Assembly: GCF_000378005.1 (NCBI RefSeq)
Contig: NZ_KB899040.1
Coordinates: 857,645 to 921,644, forward strand
Length of the DNA stretch: 64,000 nt
Source of the DNA: Coprothermobacter platensis DSM 11748
GTDB taxonomy: Bacteria; Coprothermobacterota; Coprothermobacteria; Coprothermobacterales; Coprothermobacteraceae
Direction: 5' to 3'
Position numbers and translations under genes: made by a program. The notes under the pieces are model-generated. The model had not been told where the DNA came from and made no database searches. It saw only the letters and a program-made list of their open reading frames with translations. Below are positions 8,775 to 16,929 of this stretch, piece after piece. Within the stretch, counting starts at the first letter, position 1. Each line of letters opens with the position of its first letter.

Positions 8775-9284
8775 CTACACTTTTCTTCGCCTGGCAGCTT
8801 GTGCTTTCTTAATGTTCTCTTCTCTTGCTTTCTTTTGAGCGTCAGTTGGTTTATTCTTCTCGGGAACATTCTTTCTATCTTTTGCTTTGAACACATCACC
8901 TTCCACATGTTCAGGCTTTGATCCCAGGGAGTCAAGAAGTTCTTGAACGTCTTTTGTATCGGGAATTAGTTCGTCCTTTTCCACGTGTGCATCATTTTTA
9001 CTGATGAGCCATGCTTGTGTTGCCCAGGAACCGCTTGACCTTTTTCCAGCCAATCGGATGATATGTCCTTTTTCTCCCACATCATGATATCTAAAAGTGG
9101 TAAATGCCTCTTTGGGACGTACCACAATTCTGTAGTATTCTCCTTCGCCGCCTTCCCCTACTTCGGTGCGTTCTTTACCCTGAGGTTGAGCAGCAGCTCT
9201 CTGCCTGTGAGACATTTCCTTCCAAGCTTTCTGGGCTTTCTTAATATTTTCCTTAGCGGCTTCGATTTGTTTTTTCGTCGCCAT
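8775..9284 (-). CDS. Hypothetical basic protein with matching Lys/Ala-rich ends
   Basis: 169 residues; I cannot name the family. The N-terminus (AAKENIKKAQKAW, about 9-21) and C-terminus (AREENIKKAQAARRRK, about 152-168) share an ENIKKAQ helix motif. They flank a central domain (about 45-125) with YYRIVVRPKEAFTTFRYHD, KGHIIRLAGKRSSGSWATQ and AWLISKNDAHVEKDELI. It is very basic and lacks a signal peptide or membrane segment, so nucleic-acid binding is possible but unproven. ATG at 9284 is chosen because AAGGGGGTG precedes it; an upstream GTG overlaps that site. It is monocistronic, between a tRNA promoter and the lysS terminator. Confidence 0.75.
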   Translation of the reverse strand: MATKKQIEAAKENIKKAQKAWKEMSHRQRAAAQPQGKERTEVGEGGEGEYYRIVVRPKEAFTTFRYHDVGEKGHIIRLAGKRSSGSWATQAWLISKNDAHVEKDELIPDTKDVQELLDSLGSKPEHVEGDVFKAKDRKNVPEKNKPTDAQKKAREENIKKAQAARRRKV

Positions 9285-9383
9285 AAGTGACACCCCCTTA
9301 TATCTATGGCTATCTACAAGAGGTAATACCAGATTATCTTCATATTAATACACATAAATGTTAAATATGCACTACCCTTATAC

Positions 9384-9409
9384 AAGAAAAGGCAGCCATG
9401 GGGCCGCCT
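9384..9409 (-). terminator. Terminator of the lysS operon
   Basis: On the minus strand AGGCGGCC, loop CCAT, GGCTGCCT forms an 8-bp stem with one mismatch, followed by TTTTCTT. It lies 30 bases after the lysS stop. Confidence 0.75.
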
Positions 9410-9439
9410 CTTCTTGTCATTTTCCATGCGAAACATGTT

Positions 9440-10912
9440 TTAATTAGTACTTTCGATAGTTTCAGTAGCCTCTTCTACCTTAGGTCGCAGCGTAGGGAAC
9501 AAAATCACATCTTTTATGTTCTCGGATTCTGTCAGAAGCATGATCAAACGATCTATGCCGATACCCAAACCACCCGTAGGTGGAAGACCATATTCCAACG
9601 CCGTGACAAAATCTTCATCCATAAGAATGACTTCTTCTTCACCAGATTCCTTAAGTTTCATCTGTTCTTCAAATCGGCTTTTTTGATCAAAGGGATCTTG
9701 CAACTCGGAAAACGCATTTCCCATCTCCATGCCAGCAACGAAAAGTTCAAAACGATAAACGAAATCAGGCTCATCGGTTTTTCTCTTGGCTAACGGACTT
9801 ATAGCAACCGGATAATCTATGACAAAAGTTGGGTTTATGAGATTAGGTTGCACCAATTCGTCAAATAACTTTTGAATGGCATTGGCCCAAGTAGAAGTCT
9901 TTGTCATTTCTAAACCCTTGTCTTTTATGATAGCTGTCGTCTTCTCAAGTGTATTTATATCATCCCATTCAAGATTGGCATACTTTCGGAATGCATCTTT
10001 AAAAGTAATACGTTCAAATGGGCGTTCAAAGTGAACATCCATGCCCTTAAAGTTTATAGACCCGTTATTATCGCAAACACTAGCTGCAGCCATAATAATA
10101 TCTTCTGCAACTTGCATCATATCCTCATAATCACCGGGAGTTTGATAAAGCTCAAGCATGGTGAATTCTGGATTATGGTTTTGGTCTATACCCTCGTTTC
10201 TGAAGTTTTTACCCAATTCGAAAACCCTGTGGATGCCACCTACTACCAACCTCTTTAAGTAAAGTTCTGGAGCTATACGCAAGTAAAGATCAATATCCAG
10301 TGCATTATGGTGAGTAACAAACGGACGTGCACTGGCTCCGCTTGGAATCGGTTGTAGTATGGGTGTTTCCACTTCTACAAAACCTTTGTCCCAAAGAAGC
10401 TCCCTGATGGCTTTGATCATTGCTGAGCGTTTACGAAACCGCTCTTTCGAATCGTCATCGATTATCAAATCAAGATACCTTTGTCTGTAACGGACCTCGG
10501 GGTCTCTCACTCCATGCCATTTTTCCGGCAGCGGTCTGAGGCACTTACTTTGAAGAACAAAGTCCATAACATCTAAAGTGAGTTCACCGCGTCCCGTATG
10601 ATACATACTTCCTGTTACGTATATAACATCTCCCACATCGATAAACTTCTTTAAGAAATCATATTTATCACCCAATGCATCTTTGCGGAAGCTGAGCTGC
10701 AATTTTCCTGTAAAGTCTTTCAAATCAGCAAAAGTGAGTTTCCCGTGTTGCCTTATGTTTGTAACCCGTGCCATAGTACTGCATGTGTCGCCATCAGCGG
10801 CTTGCCTTATTTTTGCAATAGGTTCGATATTTCTGAGCACTTTCCCATACGGGTCGATGCCCATCGCTTTTAGCTGTTCCAGTTTTCCTATACGAACTTC
10901 TCGCTCTTCCAT
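9440..10912 (-). CDS. lysS: Lysyl-tRNA synthetase, class II
   Basis: 490 residues. The N-terminal OB-fold anticodon-binding domain (about 45-150) has ARVTNIRQHGKLTFADL. The catalytic domain holds motif 1 (FVEVETPILQPIPSGASARPF), motif 2 (FELGKNFRNEGIDQNHNPEFTMLE) and motif 3 (GLGIGIDRLIMLL). It charges tRNA-Lys. It starts two bases after the greA stop and ends at a clear terminator, so it is the last gene of the quinate-dehydrogenase-like/AAR-like/greA/lysS unit. greA-lysS adjacency is common in bacteria. Confidence 0.96.
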   Translation of the reverse strand: MEEREVRIGKLEQLKAMGIDPYGKVLRNIEPIAKIRQAADGDTCSTMARVTNIRQHGKLTFADLKDFTGKLQLSFRKDALGDKYDFLKKFIDVGDVIYVTGSMYHTGRGELTLDVMDFVLQSKCLRPLPEKWHGVRDPEVRYRQRYLDLIIDDDSKERFRKRSAMIKAIRELLWDKGFVEVETPILQPIPSGASARPFVTHHNALDIDLYLRIAPELYLKRLVVGGIHRVFELGKNFRNEGIDQNHNPEFTMLELYQTPGDYEDMMQVAEDIIMAAASVCDNNGSINFKGMDVHFERPFERITFKDAFRKYANLEWDDINTLEKTTAIIKDKGLEMTKTSTWANAIQKLFDELVQPNLINPTFVIDYPVAISPLAKRKTDEPDFVYRFELFVAGMEMGNAFSELQDPFDQKSRFEEQMKLKESGEEEVILMDEDFVTALEYGLPPTGGLGIGIDRLIMLLTESENIKDVILFPTLRPKVEEATETIESTN

Positions 10913-10914
10913 GT

Positions 10915-11406
10915 TTAAGGCACCACAATATCTAAAATTTCATATACTGCTTTATTACCATTACGAAGCTTTATTTCTACGTGGTCTCCTCTTTTTCTCC
11001 CAAGAAGACGACTACCCAGTGGAGACTTTGAAGAAATTTTGCCTGAGAAAGGATCAACTTCTTCAGAGTTTCCTACAATAATGAATGCTTCTTCTCGACC
11101 AGTAGTTTCATCCAGAACCAGCACCTTTGTTCCAACAGATACCTGGTCTAATGCCAGATCTGAAGTTTTTACAACCTTAGCATTGTAAATGAGCGATTCC
11201 AACTGTGCAATACGTTCTTCTAATAAAGCTTGCTCTTCCTTTGCAGCTTCAAATTCTGAATTCTCCGATAGGTCACCCAATGCACGTGCTTCTTGTATTT
11301 TGTCAGCTACTTCTTTTCTCTTAACTTCTTTTAGGTACTTGAGCTCCTCTGAAACCTTCTTGTAACCTTCCTCTGTGAGGATAGATTCTTCTTCAACTCT
11401 TCTCAT
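10915..11406 (-). CDS. greA: Transcription elongation factor GreA
   Basis: 163 residues. ILTEEGYKKVSEELKYLKEVKRKEV opens the N-terminal coiled coil; EARALGDLSENSEFEAAKEEQ is the acidic tip that enters the RNA polymerase channel; SPLGSRLLGRKRGDHVEI is the C-terminal FKBP-like domain. It stimulates cleavage of backtracked transcripts. TAGGAGGG precedes the ATG, which is one base after the stop of the upstream gene. Confidence 0.95.
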   Translation of the reverse strand: MRRVEEESILTEEGYKKVSEELKYLKEVKRKEVADKIQEARALGDLSENSEFEAAKEEQALLEERIAQLESLIYNAKVVKTSDLALDQVSVGTKVLVLDETTGREEAFIIVGNSEEVDPFSGKISSKSPLGSRLLGRKRGDHVEIKLRNGNKAVYEILDIVVP

Positions 11407-11407
11407 G

Positions 11408-12466
11408 CTACGAAACCCTCCTAATAGCTTTTATTTTATCCAATTGTTCTTTCGTAACGGGGCGGTCAAACGAACGCATCCAAATAACTTCAAAACCATG
11501 CTTTTTCGCCCATTGCCCCGTAAGTAGAACTTGCTCTTCTTTCAAATCTCTACCCAGACTAAAATCCGTAGTCCAGTCTTCAAGGGCAAGCATCATCGTT
11601 TCGCTCATGCAAGCATAAGCTGTCTTGGGTTCAAAACCAAAATTAAAATTAAATTCTACATCTCCGGGAACCTTCACGATGCCACCATCAAGTACGAGTA
11701 CATCCGTTCTCTTGGAAGCAACTTCTTCAGCCACGTTGCGCGGCCTGGATACATCAACAATGATAGTTCCGGGCTGAAGGTCGTCGGCATCAATTATGGC
11801 TTCTGGAGATGATGAAACCGTTATCAGCAAATCAGCCTGTTTGACAGCATCACTGATACTATTTGTATAATCCACATTATAGGCTTTTAGTGTATCGGCT
11901 AAAGACGACAATCTATCAACATTCCGAGCGACAAGAAGCATTTTCCCTACTTGCGGCGCAAGGATTTTAGAAAGAACACTACCGATAGAACCTGTGGCGC
12001 CCACTACCGTCAATGTGGAGTTCTTTGGGTCAACACCGATTTCTTTTGCAGCCAATAATAACGCTTCACCAGCCGTATAGGCAGTATAGCTATTGCCAGT
12101 GGTAACACCGATATCTAATGCTTTTGCGATAGTTATGCCTGCATCCCCTACTACCGAAGTATAGGCTCCCAAGCCCATTATCTGGGCACCTTCTTTTTCA
12201 AGCAGTTTGCCTGCTTTAATAATTTGCTTTACCGCATAATCTTGGTTTTGCATCATCATACGAGGTGTCATTGGTATGACTGCAAACCAACCTTCAATTT
12301 CTTTGCCTGTTAGTGAACGCACACCTGTAACATGCGCCCCTATGTAAGGGCTGGAATACTTACCACCCCACTCAACTAACCTATCTGGAAGATGTTTAGC
12401 AAAACTTATATGACTTTTTATATCTTCAACAGATAAAGGATGTAATACAAAACCGAACTTTGCCAT
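11408..12466 (-). CDS. Acyl-ACP reductase (AAR)-like dehydrogenase
   Basis: 352 residues. The N-terminal part (GLGAYTSVVGDAGI, VTTGNSYTAYTAGEAL) and the Rossmann domain (VVGATGSIGSVL, about 155-166) resemble cyanobacterial long-chain acyl-ACP reductase. TAYACMSETMMLALE carries a Cys (about residue 286) that aligns with the catalytic Cys of AAR. Cyanobacterial AAR reduces acyl-ACP to fatty aldehyde with NADPH; the substrate here is unknown. Homologues are often labelled shikimate/quinate dehydrogenase. ATG 12466 is preferred over TTG 12490 because GGAGGTG lies between them. It is in an operon with a quinate-dehydrogenase-like gene, greA and lysS. Confidence 0.75.
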   Translation of the reverse strand: MAKFGFVLHPLSVEDIKSHISFAKHLPDRLVEWGGKYSSPYIGAHVTGVRSLTGKEIEGWFAVIPMTPRMMMQNQDYAVKQIIKAGKLLEKEGAQIMGLGAYTSVVGDAGITIAKALDIGVTTGNSYTAYTAGEALLLAAKEIGVDPKNSTLTVVGATGSIGSVLSKILAPQVGKMLLVARNVDRLSSLADTLKAYNVDYTNSISDAVKQADLLITVSSSPEAIIDADDLQPGTIIVDVSRPRNVAEEVASKRTDVLVLDGGIVKVPGDVEFNFNFGFEPKTAYACMSETMMLALEDWTTDFSLGRDLKEEQVLLTGQWAKKHGFEVIWMRSFDRPVTKEQLDKIKAIRRVS

Positions 12467-12575
12467 GTAACGTTTACACCTCCGGCGCAATAGCCAATAG
12501 AACGTCCTTTCTTACATGAAAGAACCGTTATTTTTCTACCATTTTCTTTTACCACAATAGGCGTATTTTAATACT

Positions 12576-13481
12576 TTAATCTTCGTTAAGAACTCTGATA
12601 GTGGGGCCCAGTTTTAACTCGTCGATAATATTCTGGTACTCAGGATAGTCAGGAGGCGTTCCGGGCTTGCCTAATAGTGCTGTAAAAACGCCTTCCAATA
12701 CGTTGGTGCCAAAGCTACGCCCGTTAAGAACAGGTGTAGTAGTCACCAGTAAAGAGACACCTCGTTTCTTGAGCTCCTCCACATTCTCTGCTGTGGTTGT
12801 GTTTGTCAGGATAATTTTTCCCTCCAAATTGTCAGGCATATACTTGTCTATGTAAAGATAGTCGCCTGCTACCACATCAGCTTGTTTAAAATACTGCTCA
12901 AATTTTGGAGTATGCTCCAGCTGTTTTGACCCCGTCGGATAAAGCATGGTAAAAGGTAAATTAGCAGCTATGGGTAAAACCAGTGATCCAAGGTTTTTTA
13001 GTGAACTAATAGAATGAAGTGGCATGGGAATATTCAAGGCAAACATCAGGTCGCCTATAATGAGTTTGCCACCACCTTGGCTTATGGCTTCTACCATACC
13101 CCACCTATCCACTCCACTGGTTACAAAAAAAGTCATTCCCGGCTTGAATATGCCTTTATCAAACAACTCACGTACAACACGACGTTCAAGTGTGTGCTTG
13201 AGGCCGGAGCCATCTACAACAGGCGTTATTTTTGCAGCTTGCTTAAGCTTTTTTGCATCTCTGATGACGTAGCGACTCTTTCCAAGCCACAAATAAAGGT
13301 CTATCCCTCCCAAACCTATAGCATCAACCTTGCCGTCCAGCTGCGAAATTTTATCAACAGCCTTGTCCATATCACCATCAGTTCCAATTCTTTCTAAAAG
13401 AAATTCCTCTCCGAGGAACGTAGCCTGCGCGCTGCTGTCTCTTTTCGAGGATCCCAAACTTACTGAAACCACGTGCTTCAC
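12576..13481 (-). CDS. Quinate 5-dehydrogenase-like protein, function unknown
   Basis: About 301 residues, starting VKHVVSVSLGSSKRD, with GKVDAIGLGGIDLYLWLGKSRYVIRDAKKL and TPVVDGSGLKHTLERRVV. I recall this family only under the label quinate 5-dehydrogenase, an annotation I do not trust as a function; no clear GxGxxG nucleotide motif is visible. The start is GTG at 13481: AAGGAGG is 8 bases upstream, and the family-like sequence starts there rather than at the TTG at 13505. It precedes the AAR-like gene by 109 bases, which contain a small hairpin with arms GTTCTTTC/GAAAGGAC (minus strand), and it probably works with it. Confidence 0.65.
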   Translation of the reverse strand: MKHVVSVSLGSSKRDSSAQATFLGEEFLLERIGTDGDMDKAVDKISQLDGKVDAIGLGGIDLYLWLGKSRYVIRDAKKLKQAAKITPVVDGSGLKHTLERRVVRELFDKGIFKPGMTFFVTSGVDRWGMVEAISQGGGKLIIGDLMFALNIPMPLHSISSLKNLGSLVLPIAANLPFTMLYPTGSKQLEHTPKFEQYFKQADVVAGDYLYIDKYMPDNLEGKIILTNTTTAENVEELKKRGVSLLVTTTPVLNGRSFGTNVLEGVFTALLGKPGTPPDYPEYQNIIDELKLGPTIRVLNED

Positions 13482-13527
13482 AGCAGTAGCCTCCTTCTTC
13501 GCCAATAAAAAAGTATTCGGTTAACCT

Positions 13528-13556
13528 ATTATAAACCCAATAAAAACTGCTACAAT
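13528..13556. promoter_or_regulatory. Superimposed divergent promoters
   Basis: Minus strand: TTGTAG (13555-13550), 16 bases, TATAAT (13533-13528), reading toward the quinate-dehydrogenase-like gene, whose leader of about 40 bases has a Shine-Dalgarno. Plus strand: TACAAT (13551-13556) lies seven bases before the amidohydrolase ATG, with ATTATA in the -35 position. The -10 of each promoter coincides with the -35 of the other, so only one polymerase could bind at a time. Confidence 0.55.
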
Positions 13557-13563
13557 AGTTTTC

Positions 13564-14658
13564 ATGGAAAACAATAAATTTGCAGATGTGCACTTACACG
13601 CTTGGACTTACAGTGTTCTGAGCCTTTTCCCCAACTTGTCCAACTGTAAGAGTTTTGATGACATTTATGAAACGTTAAGAGCCCATCCATTTAACGGTTG
13701 GTATGTGGGCGTTCGGTTCAATCAAGAATATTTAAAGGAGAAAGAAATTCCAAGTCGACAGCTCCTTGATAAATGGTTTCCCGACAAACCCGTGGTGTTA
13801 GTACGTACATGCTTACACTTAGCCGTACTAAACACAAAAGCTATGGAATTACTCGGTGTTTATGAAGACACTGGGACTTTCGTCGAGTCAGCTGTATTCG
13901 ATATTCAGGAAATGGTTATAGACAGAGCTAATGTAGGAAAGGCTGATGTGCTTAGAAACGGCATTAATTCATTGCATGCTTTAGGCATCACCAAATTCAT
14001 CGATATGAACGTAACAAAAGCAAGCATACAAGTGATGCACGACATACCTTTCTACACATCTGACGAGGATTTGCTCGATGAGGCTATTGGTTTGAAGATA
14101 TTCCTGGATGGGTCGTTGGGCGCACGAACGGCTGCATTAACTGAAGAGTACAGTGATGATCCAGGTAACTATGGCGTTTTAAATCACAGTGATGATGAAC
14201 TCTTTCATTTAGTCCAAGTGGCCCACAAAAAAGGAAAGCCTGTTTCCATGCATGCCATAGGCGACCGCGCCATTGATCAAGCTATTTCAGTCTTGAAAAA
14301 TGATATGCACCCTAAAGACAGAATAGAACATTTACAAATAACACGTTTGGATCAAATTGAGAGCATTGCAAAGCTTGGCGTTGCAGCTTGCATACAACCG
14401 ATTTTTTCAAAAGAATTGCCTTGGGCAGCAAACCGTGTGGGGAAAAGAATTGAGACAAGCTATGCTTGGGGTCTTATGAAACAGTACGGTGTGAAACTAT
14501 TGGTCGGCAGTGATGCTCCAGTGGATGATGCAGATCCTTTAGAAGCAGCGGACGTCGTTGATCAATTGACAGGAAACCAGCATTTGGACAAGGATTACGT
14601 GTTAAAGCTCTATTCATCGGATAATTTTGAATTCTATGGCTGGCCAAAGCCGAATTGA
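13564..14658 (+). CDS. Amidohydrolase of the YtcJ/NfdA type (Amidohydro_3), short form
   Basis: 364 residues with the metal-dependent TIM-barrel hydrolase set: DVHLHAW near the N-terminus, LKIFLDGSLGARTAALTEEYSDDPGNYG with the bridging Lys, VSMHAIGDRAID, RIEHLQI and LLVGSDAPVDDADP. Relatives are usually about 530 residues; this one lacks the N-terminal beta-sandwich part and starts almost directly at the HxH strand. It probably hydrolyses an amide or cyclic amide; the substrate is unknown. No Shine-Dalgarno is present, and TACAAT seven bases upstream predicts a leaderless mRNA. Confidence 0.85.
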   Translation: MENNKFADVHLHAWTYSVLSLFPNLSNCKSFDDIYETLRAHPFNGWYVGVRFNQEYLKEKEIPSRQLLDKWFPDKPVVLVRTCLHLAVLNTKAMELLGVYEDTGTFVESAVFDIQEMVIDRANVGKADVLRNGINSLHALGITKFIDMNVTKASIQVMHDIPFYTSDEDLLDEAIGLKIFLDGSLGARTAALTEEYSDDPGNYGVLNHSDDELFHLVQVAHKKGKPVSMHAIGDRAIDQAISVLKNDMHPKDRIEHLQITRLDQIESIAKLGVAACIQPIFSKELPWAANRVGKRIETSYAWGLMKQYGVKLLVGSDAPVDDADPLEAADVVDQLTGNQHLDKDYVLKLYSSDNFEFYGWPKPN

Positions 14659-15193
14659 TTCTCTGACGTGGTCTGTGATTTTTCTTATAAAAGCTATTAC
14701 ACTCATGGTTTGGTTTGGTGCAGTAGTGAGCTTCTTACTGGCAAAACCTGGCATTCAAAACAGAGCCATATTCAATTACTTAGTGTTTGGAAAACAACCT
14801 CTTACACTTTCTACATTAGAAATGGAACACATGGTGGATGTTAGGCAATGGTTCTTCATCTTGCAAGTTTTTACTCTCTCCTGGGTTGTACCGCAAAAAA
14901 AGTATCCAAATGCTGCTTTTACGACTGTGGTACTCATTCTTTCAACAGTTGTGTGCCTATTTGCGTTTTTCAATTTCGACGCCGCCTGGACACTTTTTCA
15001 TCATGTACTTTTCAATAACCAACTCTGGCTTTTGCCTTCCGATTCTTATTTGATAGAACACTTTTACGATACATTCTTTCCTGCCGTTGTCAGTGCTCTG
15101 GGTATTTGGATTCTTTTGTGGATAAATGCGCTGATCTTTTATAAAAAAGAAACAATAAGTGGTAACCCGATCAAGAATCTTCGGCAAATATGA
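14627..15193 (+). CDS. DUF1461 / TIGR01906-type integral membrane protein
   Basis: 188 residues with about four membrane segments. The spaced motifs HMVDVRQWF, FNFDAAWTLFHHVLFNNQLW and DSYLIEHFYDTFF match the DUF1461 pattern (DVK, FHxxFF, W, D-LI, FF) known from Firmicutes. The function of the family is unknown. It overlaps the amidohydrolase gene by 32 bases and has no Shine-Dalgarno, so translation is probably coupled. The ATG at 14636 is an alternative start. Confidence 0.72.
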   Translation: MNSMAGQSRIDSLTWSVIFLIKAITLMVWFGAVVSFLLAKPGIQNRAIFNYLVFGKQPLTLSTLEMEHMVDVRQWFFILQVFTLSWVVPQKKYPNAAFTTVVLILSTVVCLFAFFNFDAAWTLFHHVLFNNQLWLLPSDSYLIEHFYDTFFPAVVSALGIWILLWINALIFYKKETISGNPIKNLRQI

Positions 15194-15235
15194 AAAATAG
15201 ATAACAATAATGAGTAGAAAGGGTGGAGTGCTGAA

Positions 15236-16771
15236 TTGAAAAAAGTTAACAAAAACGTTATTAAAGTTCTTCTTATCACAGCGCTCTTACTTCTTGTCTT
15301 ACCTCAACCGATGTACGCACTCACTGTTGGTATCCCTACGGAAGCTCTAAGCGGGTTACCATCTCCAGAATTAACAGCGCTTGGGCATACTCTACTCATC
15401 CTTTACGGAGGCTACAGTAACGTGCAACCATCCATTGTTGAAGGAACGCTGTCTGAGCTCTGGGAAAAGTTGAATAGTGGCTCCATCGACGCTATCTTAC
15501 CTGCTCCGAATTTCTCCAGCACATCATCTTACAATTTCGGGACAATAATAGGAAACGCAAAGGCAGAAGTTGCAAAAGAAGGTCATTTCATTTGCATATC
15601 TGACACAGATGAGAATAAAAAGTTTTTTGGTCAGTATGGTTTCTTGGTATCAAACACTTCAAAATGCAAAGAAAGTACTACTATCAACATCCCACTATCG
15701 GCAGTATACGGGAACTCAGCAGAAGGGTTGCTCTTTTCAAAACATTTCGAGCAGTTTATAAAAAATGATTATTCTGCTATATCGTTAGCCGTAAAAGCAG
15801 AAGGTTTTGATGCCACAAAAGCCACTTTATGGCAGACAGTTTCCGAAAACAAGGAGAGCTTTATCTTCATCGCTACGCTTGCTTTCCTCCTACTGATTCT
15901 TCTTTACGTTTACGTTTCCGAGCGCAAGAAATCAAGAACAAATAAGAACCGGAGTACCGATGTTGAAAGAGAATTGAATAAACGCGTGGAGGAATTGACG
16001 CGTGTATCACATCAACTAGACATGGCAAACGATGAAAACAAGAACCTCAGACAGCAAAGGGAACGTTTAGAGCTCGCAAAAACAACACTGGAACGTCACA
16101 TGCAAATGCTCATAAAATTGTTTGAATTCATGGAAATGCAACGTACTATAGAGAATACCGATTTTAGTGATTTTTTGAATTCTCTATGCGCCAATCTCAA
16201 AGACCTGTTCCAAGCCGAAGAAGTGGGTGTGTATGTACTTAAATCTAGATCTCACACGTATAATCTTGCTGCTGGATCTGTGACAACTTTGCCTGAGCAA
16301 CTTGATGCTTCCGATGCACTTCTTTACGAAGTCTTGCATAAGTCTCCCGTAGATGAAAAAATTATAGAGAATAAGCGTACCCTTTTCGGTGCACTGGATC
16401 CGCTTGAAAATGTAAGAGGTTTATTAGTTGTAGTAAATCCAAATGCTCCCAATATTTCACGCATTGTTTCTGCCGTTTCCGGCATGTTGCACCTGCTAAT
16501 GTCGTACGGAAGGAATAGGATGGAGTTGGAGAATATCTATAAGTACATTGATTTGTTGGAAACAATCTCACATGGAAAATCATTCGAGGAAATGGTAACA
16601 ATACTATCTTCTTACGGTTTCAACATAATGGAACAAAGTAGTAATGTTCGTGATTATAAAGGACACATGATAATGCTATCGGGCAGTAAGAACATCATCA
16701 TCGCTCCTGAAGATTGGCCCACTTCGTTAGACACGCTTCTCATACGATTTGTAGAAAACGTAAGCTACTAA
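15236..16771 (+). CDS. Membrane-anchored sensor-like protein without an output domain
   Basis: 511 residues, not a named family to me. A signal peptide (about 1-28) is followed by an extracytoplasmic region of about 180 residues with a solute-binding-protein flavour (LTVGIPTEALSGLP, GTLSELWEKLNSGSIDAILPAP), one membrane helix (about 206-228), a coiled coil (about 245-300) and a GAF-like region (about 305-430). No histidine kinase, GGDEF, EAL or HTH domain follows. The start is TTG, with AGGGTGGAG at good distance. It ends before the topB promoter region. Confidence 0.7.
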   Translation: MKKVNKNVIKVLLITALLLLVLPQPMYALTVGIPTEALSGLPSPELTALGHTLLILYGGYSNVQPSIVEGTLSELWEKLNSGSIDAILPAPNFSSTSSYNFGTIIGNAKAEVAKEGHFICISDTDENKKFFGQYGFLVSNTSKCKESTTINIPLSAVYGNSAEGLLFSKHFEQFIKNDYSAISLAVKAEGFDATKATLWQTVSENKESFIFIATLAFLLLILLYVYVSERKKSRTNKNRSTDVERELNKRVEELTRVSHQLDMANDENKNLRQQRERLELAKTTLERHMQMLIKLFEFMEMQRTIENTDFSDFLNSLCANLKDLFQAEEVGVYVLKSRSHTYNLAAGSVTTLPEQLDASDALLYEVLHKSPVDEKIIENKRTLFGALDPLENVRGLLVVVNPNAPNISRIVSAVSGMLHLLMSYGRNRMELENIYKYIDLLETISHGKSFEEMVTILSSYGFNIMEQSSNVRDYKGHMIMLSGSKNIIIAPEDWPTSLDTLLIRFVENVSY

Positions 16772-16814
16772 AACGTAAATTTCTTTTTTTTGCATGCCCA
16801 TGAGGATGCACGGT

Positions 16815-16909
16815 TATAATAGGGCATAAAAGTTATAGGGAAAAATATGTGTAGAAACGACGCTAAAAATAACAGAAACAAAAAATGTGCGGAGCAAATT
16901 CGTGCTCCG
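16815..16909 (+). promoter_or_regulatory. topB leader: -10 element and hairpin
   Basis: TATAAT at 16815-16820 has a weak TTGCAT 19 bases upstream. In the leader, CGGAGCA (16890-16896) and TGCTCCG (16903-16909) form a perfect 7-bp stem with a six-base loop, 20 bases before the topB ATG. There is no T-run, so I do not call it a terminator; it might modulate translation. Confidence 0.4.
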
Positions 16910-16929
16910 AGAATTGTTAGGGTGATGAA

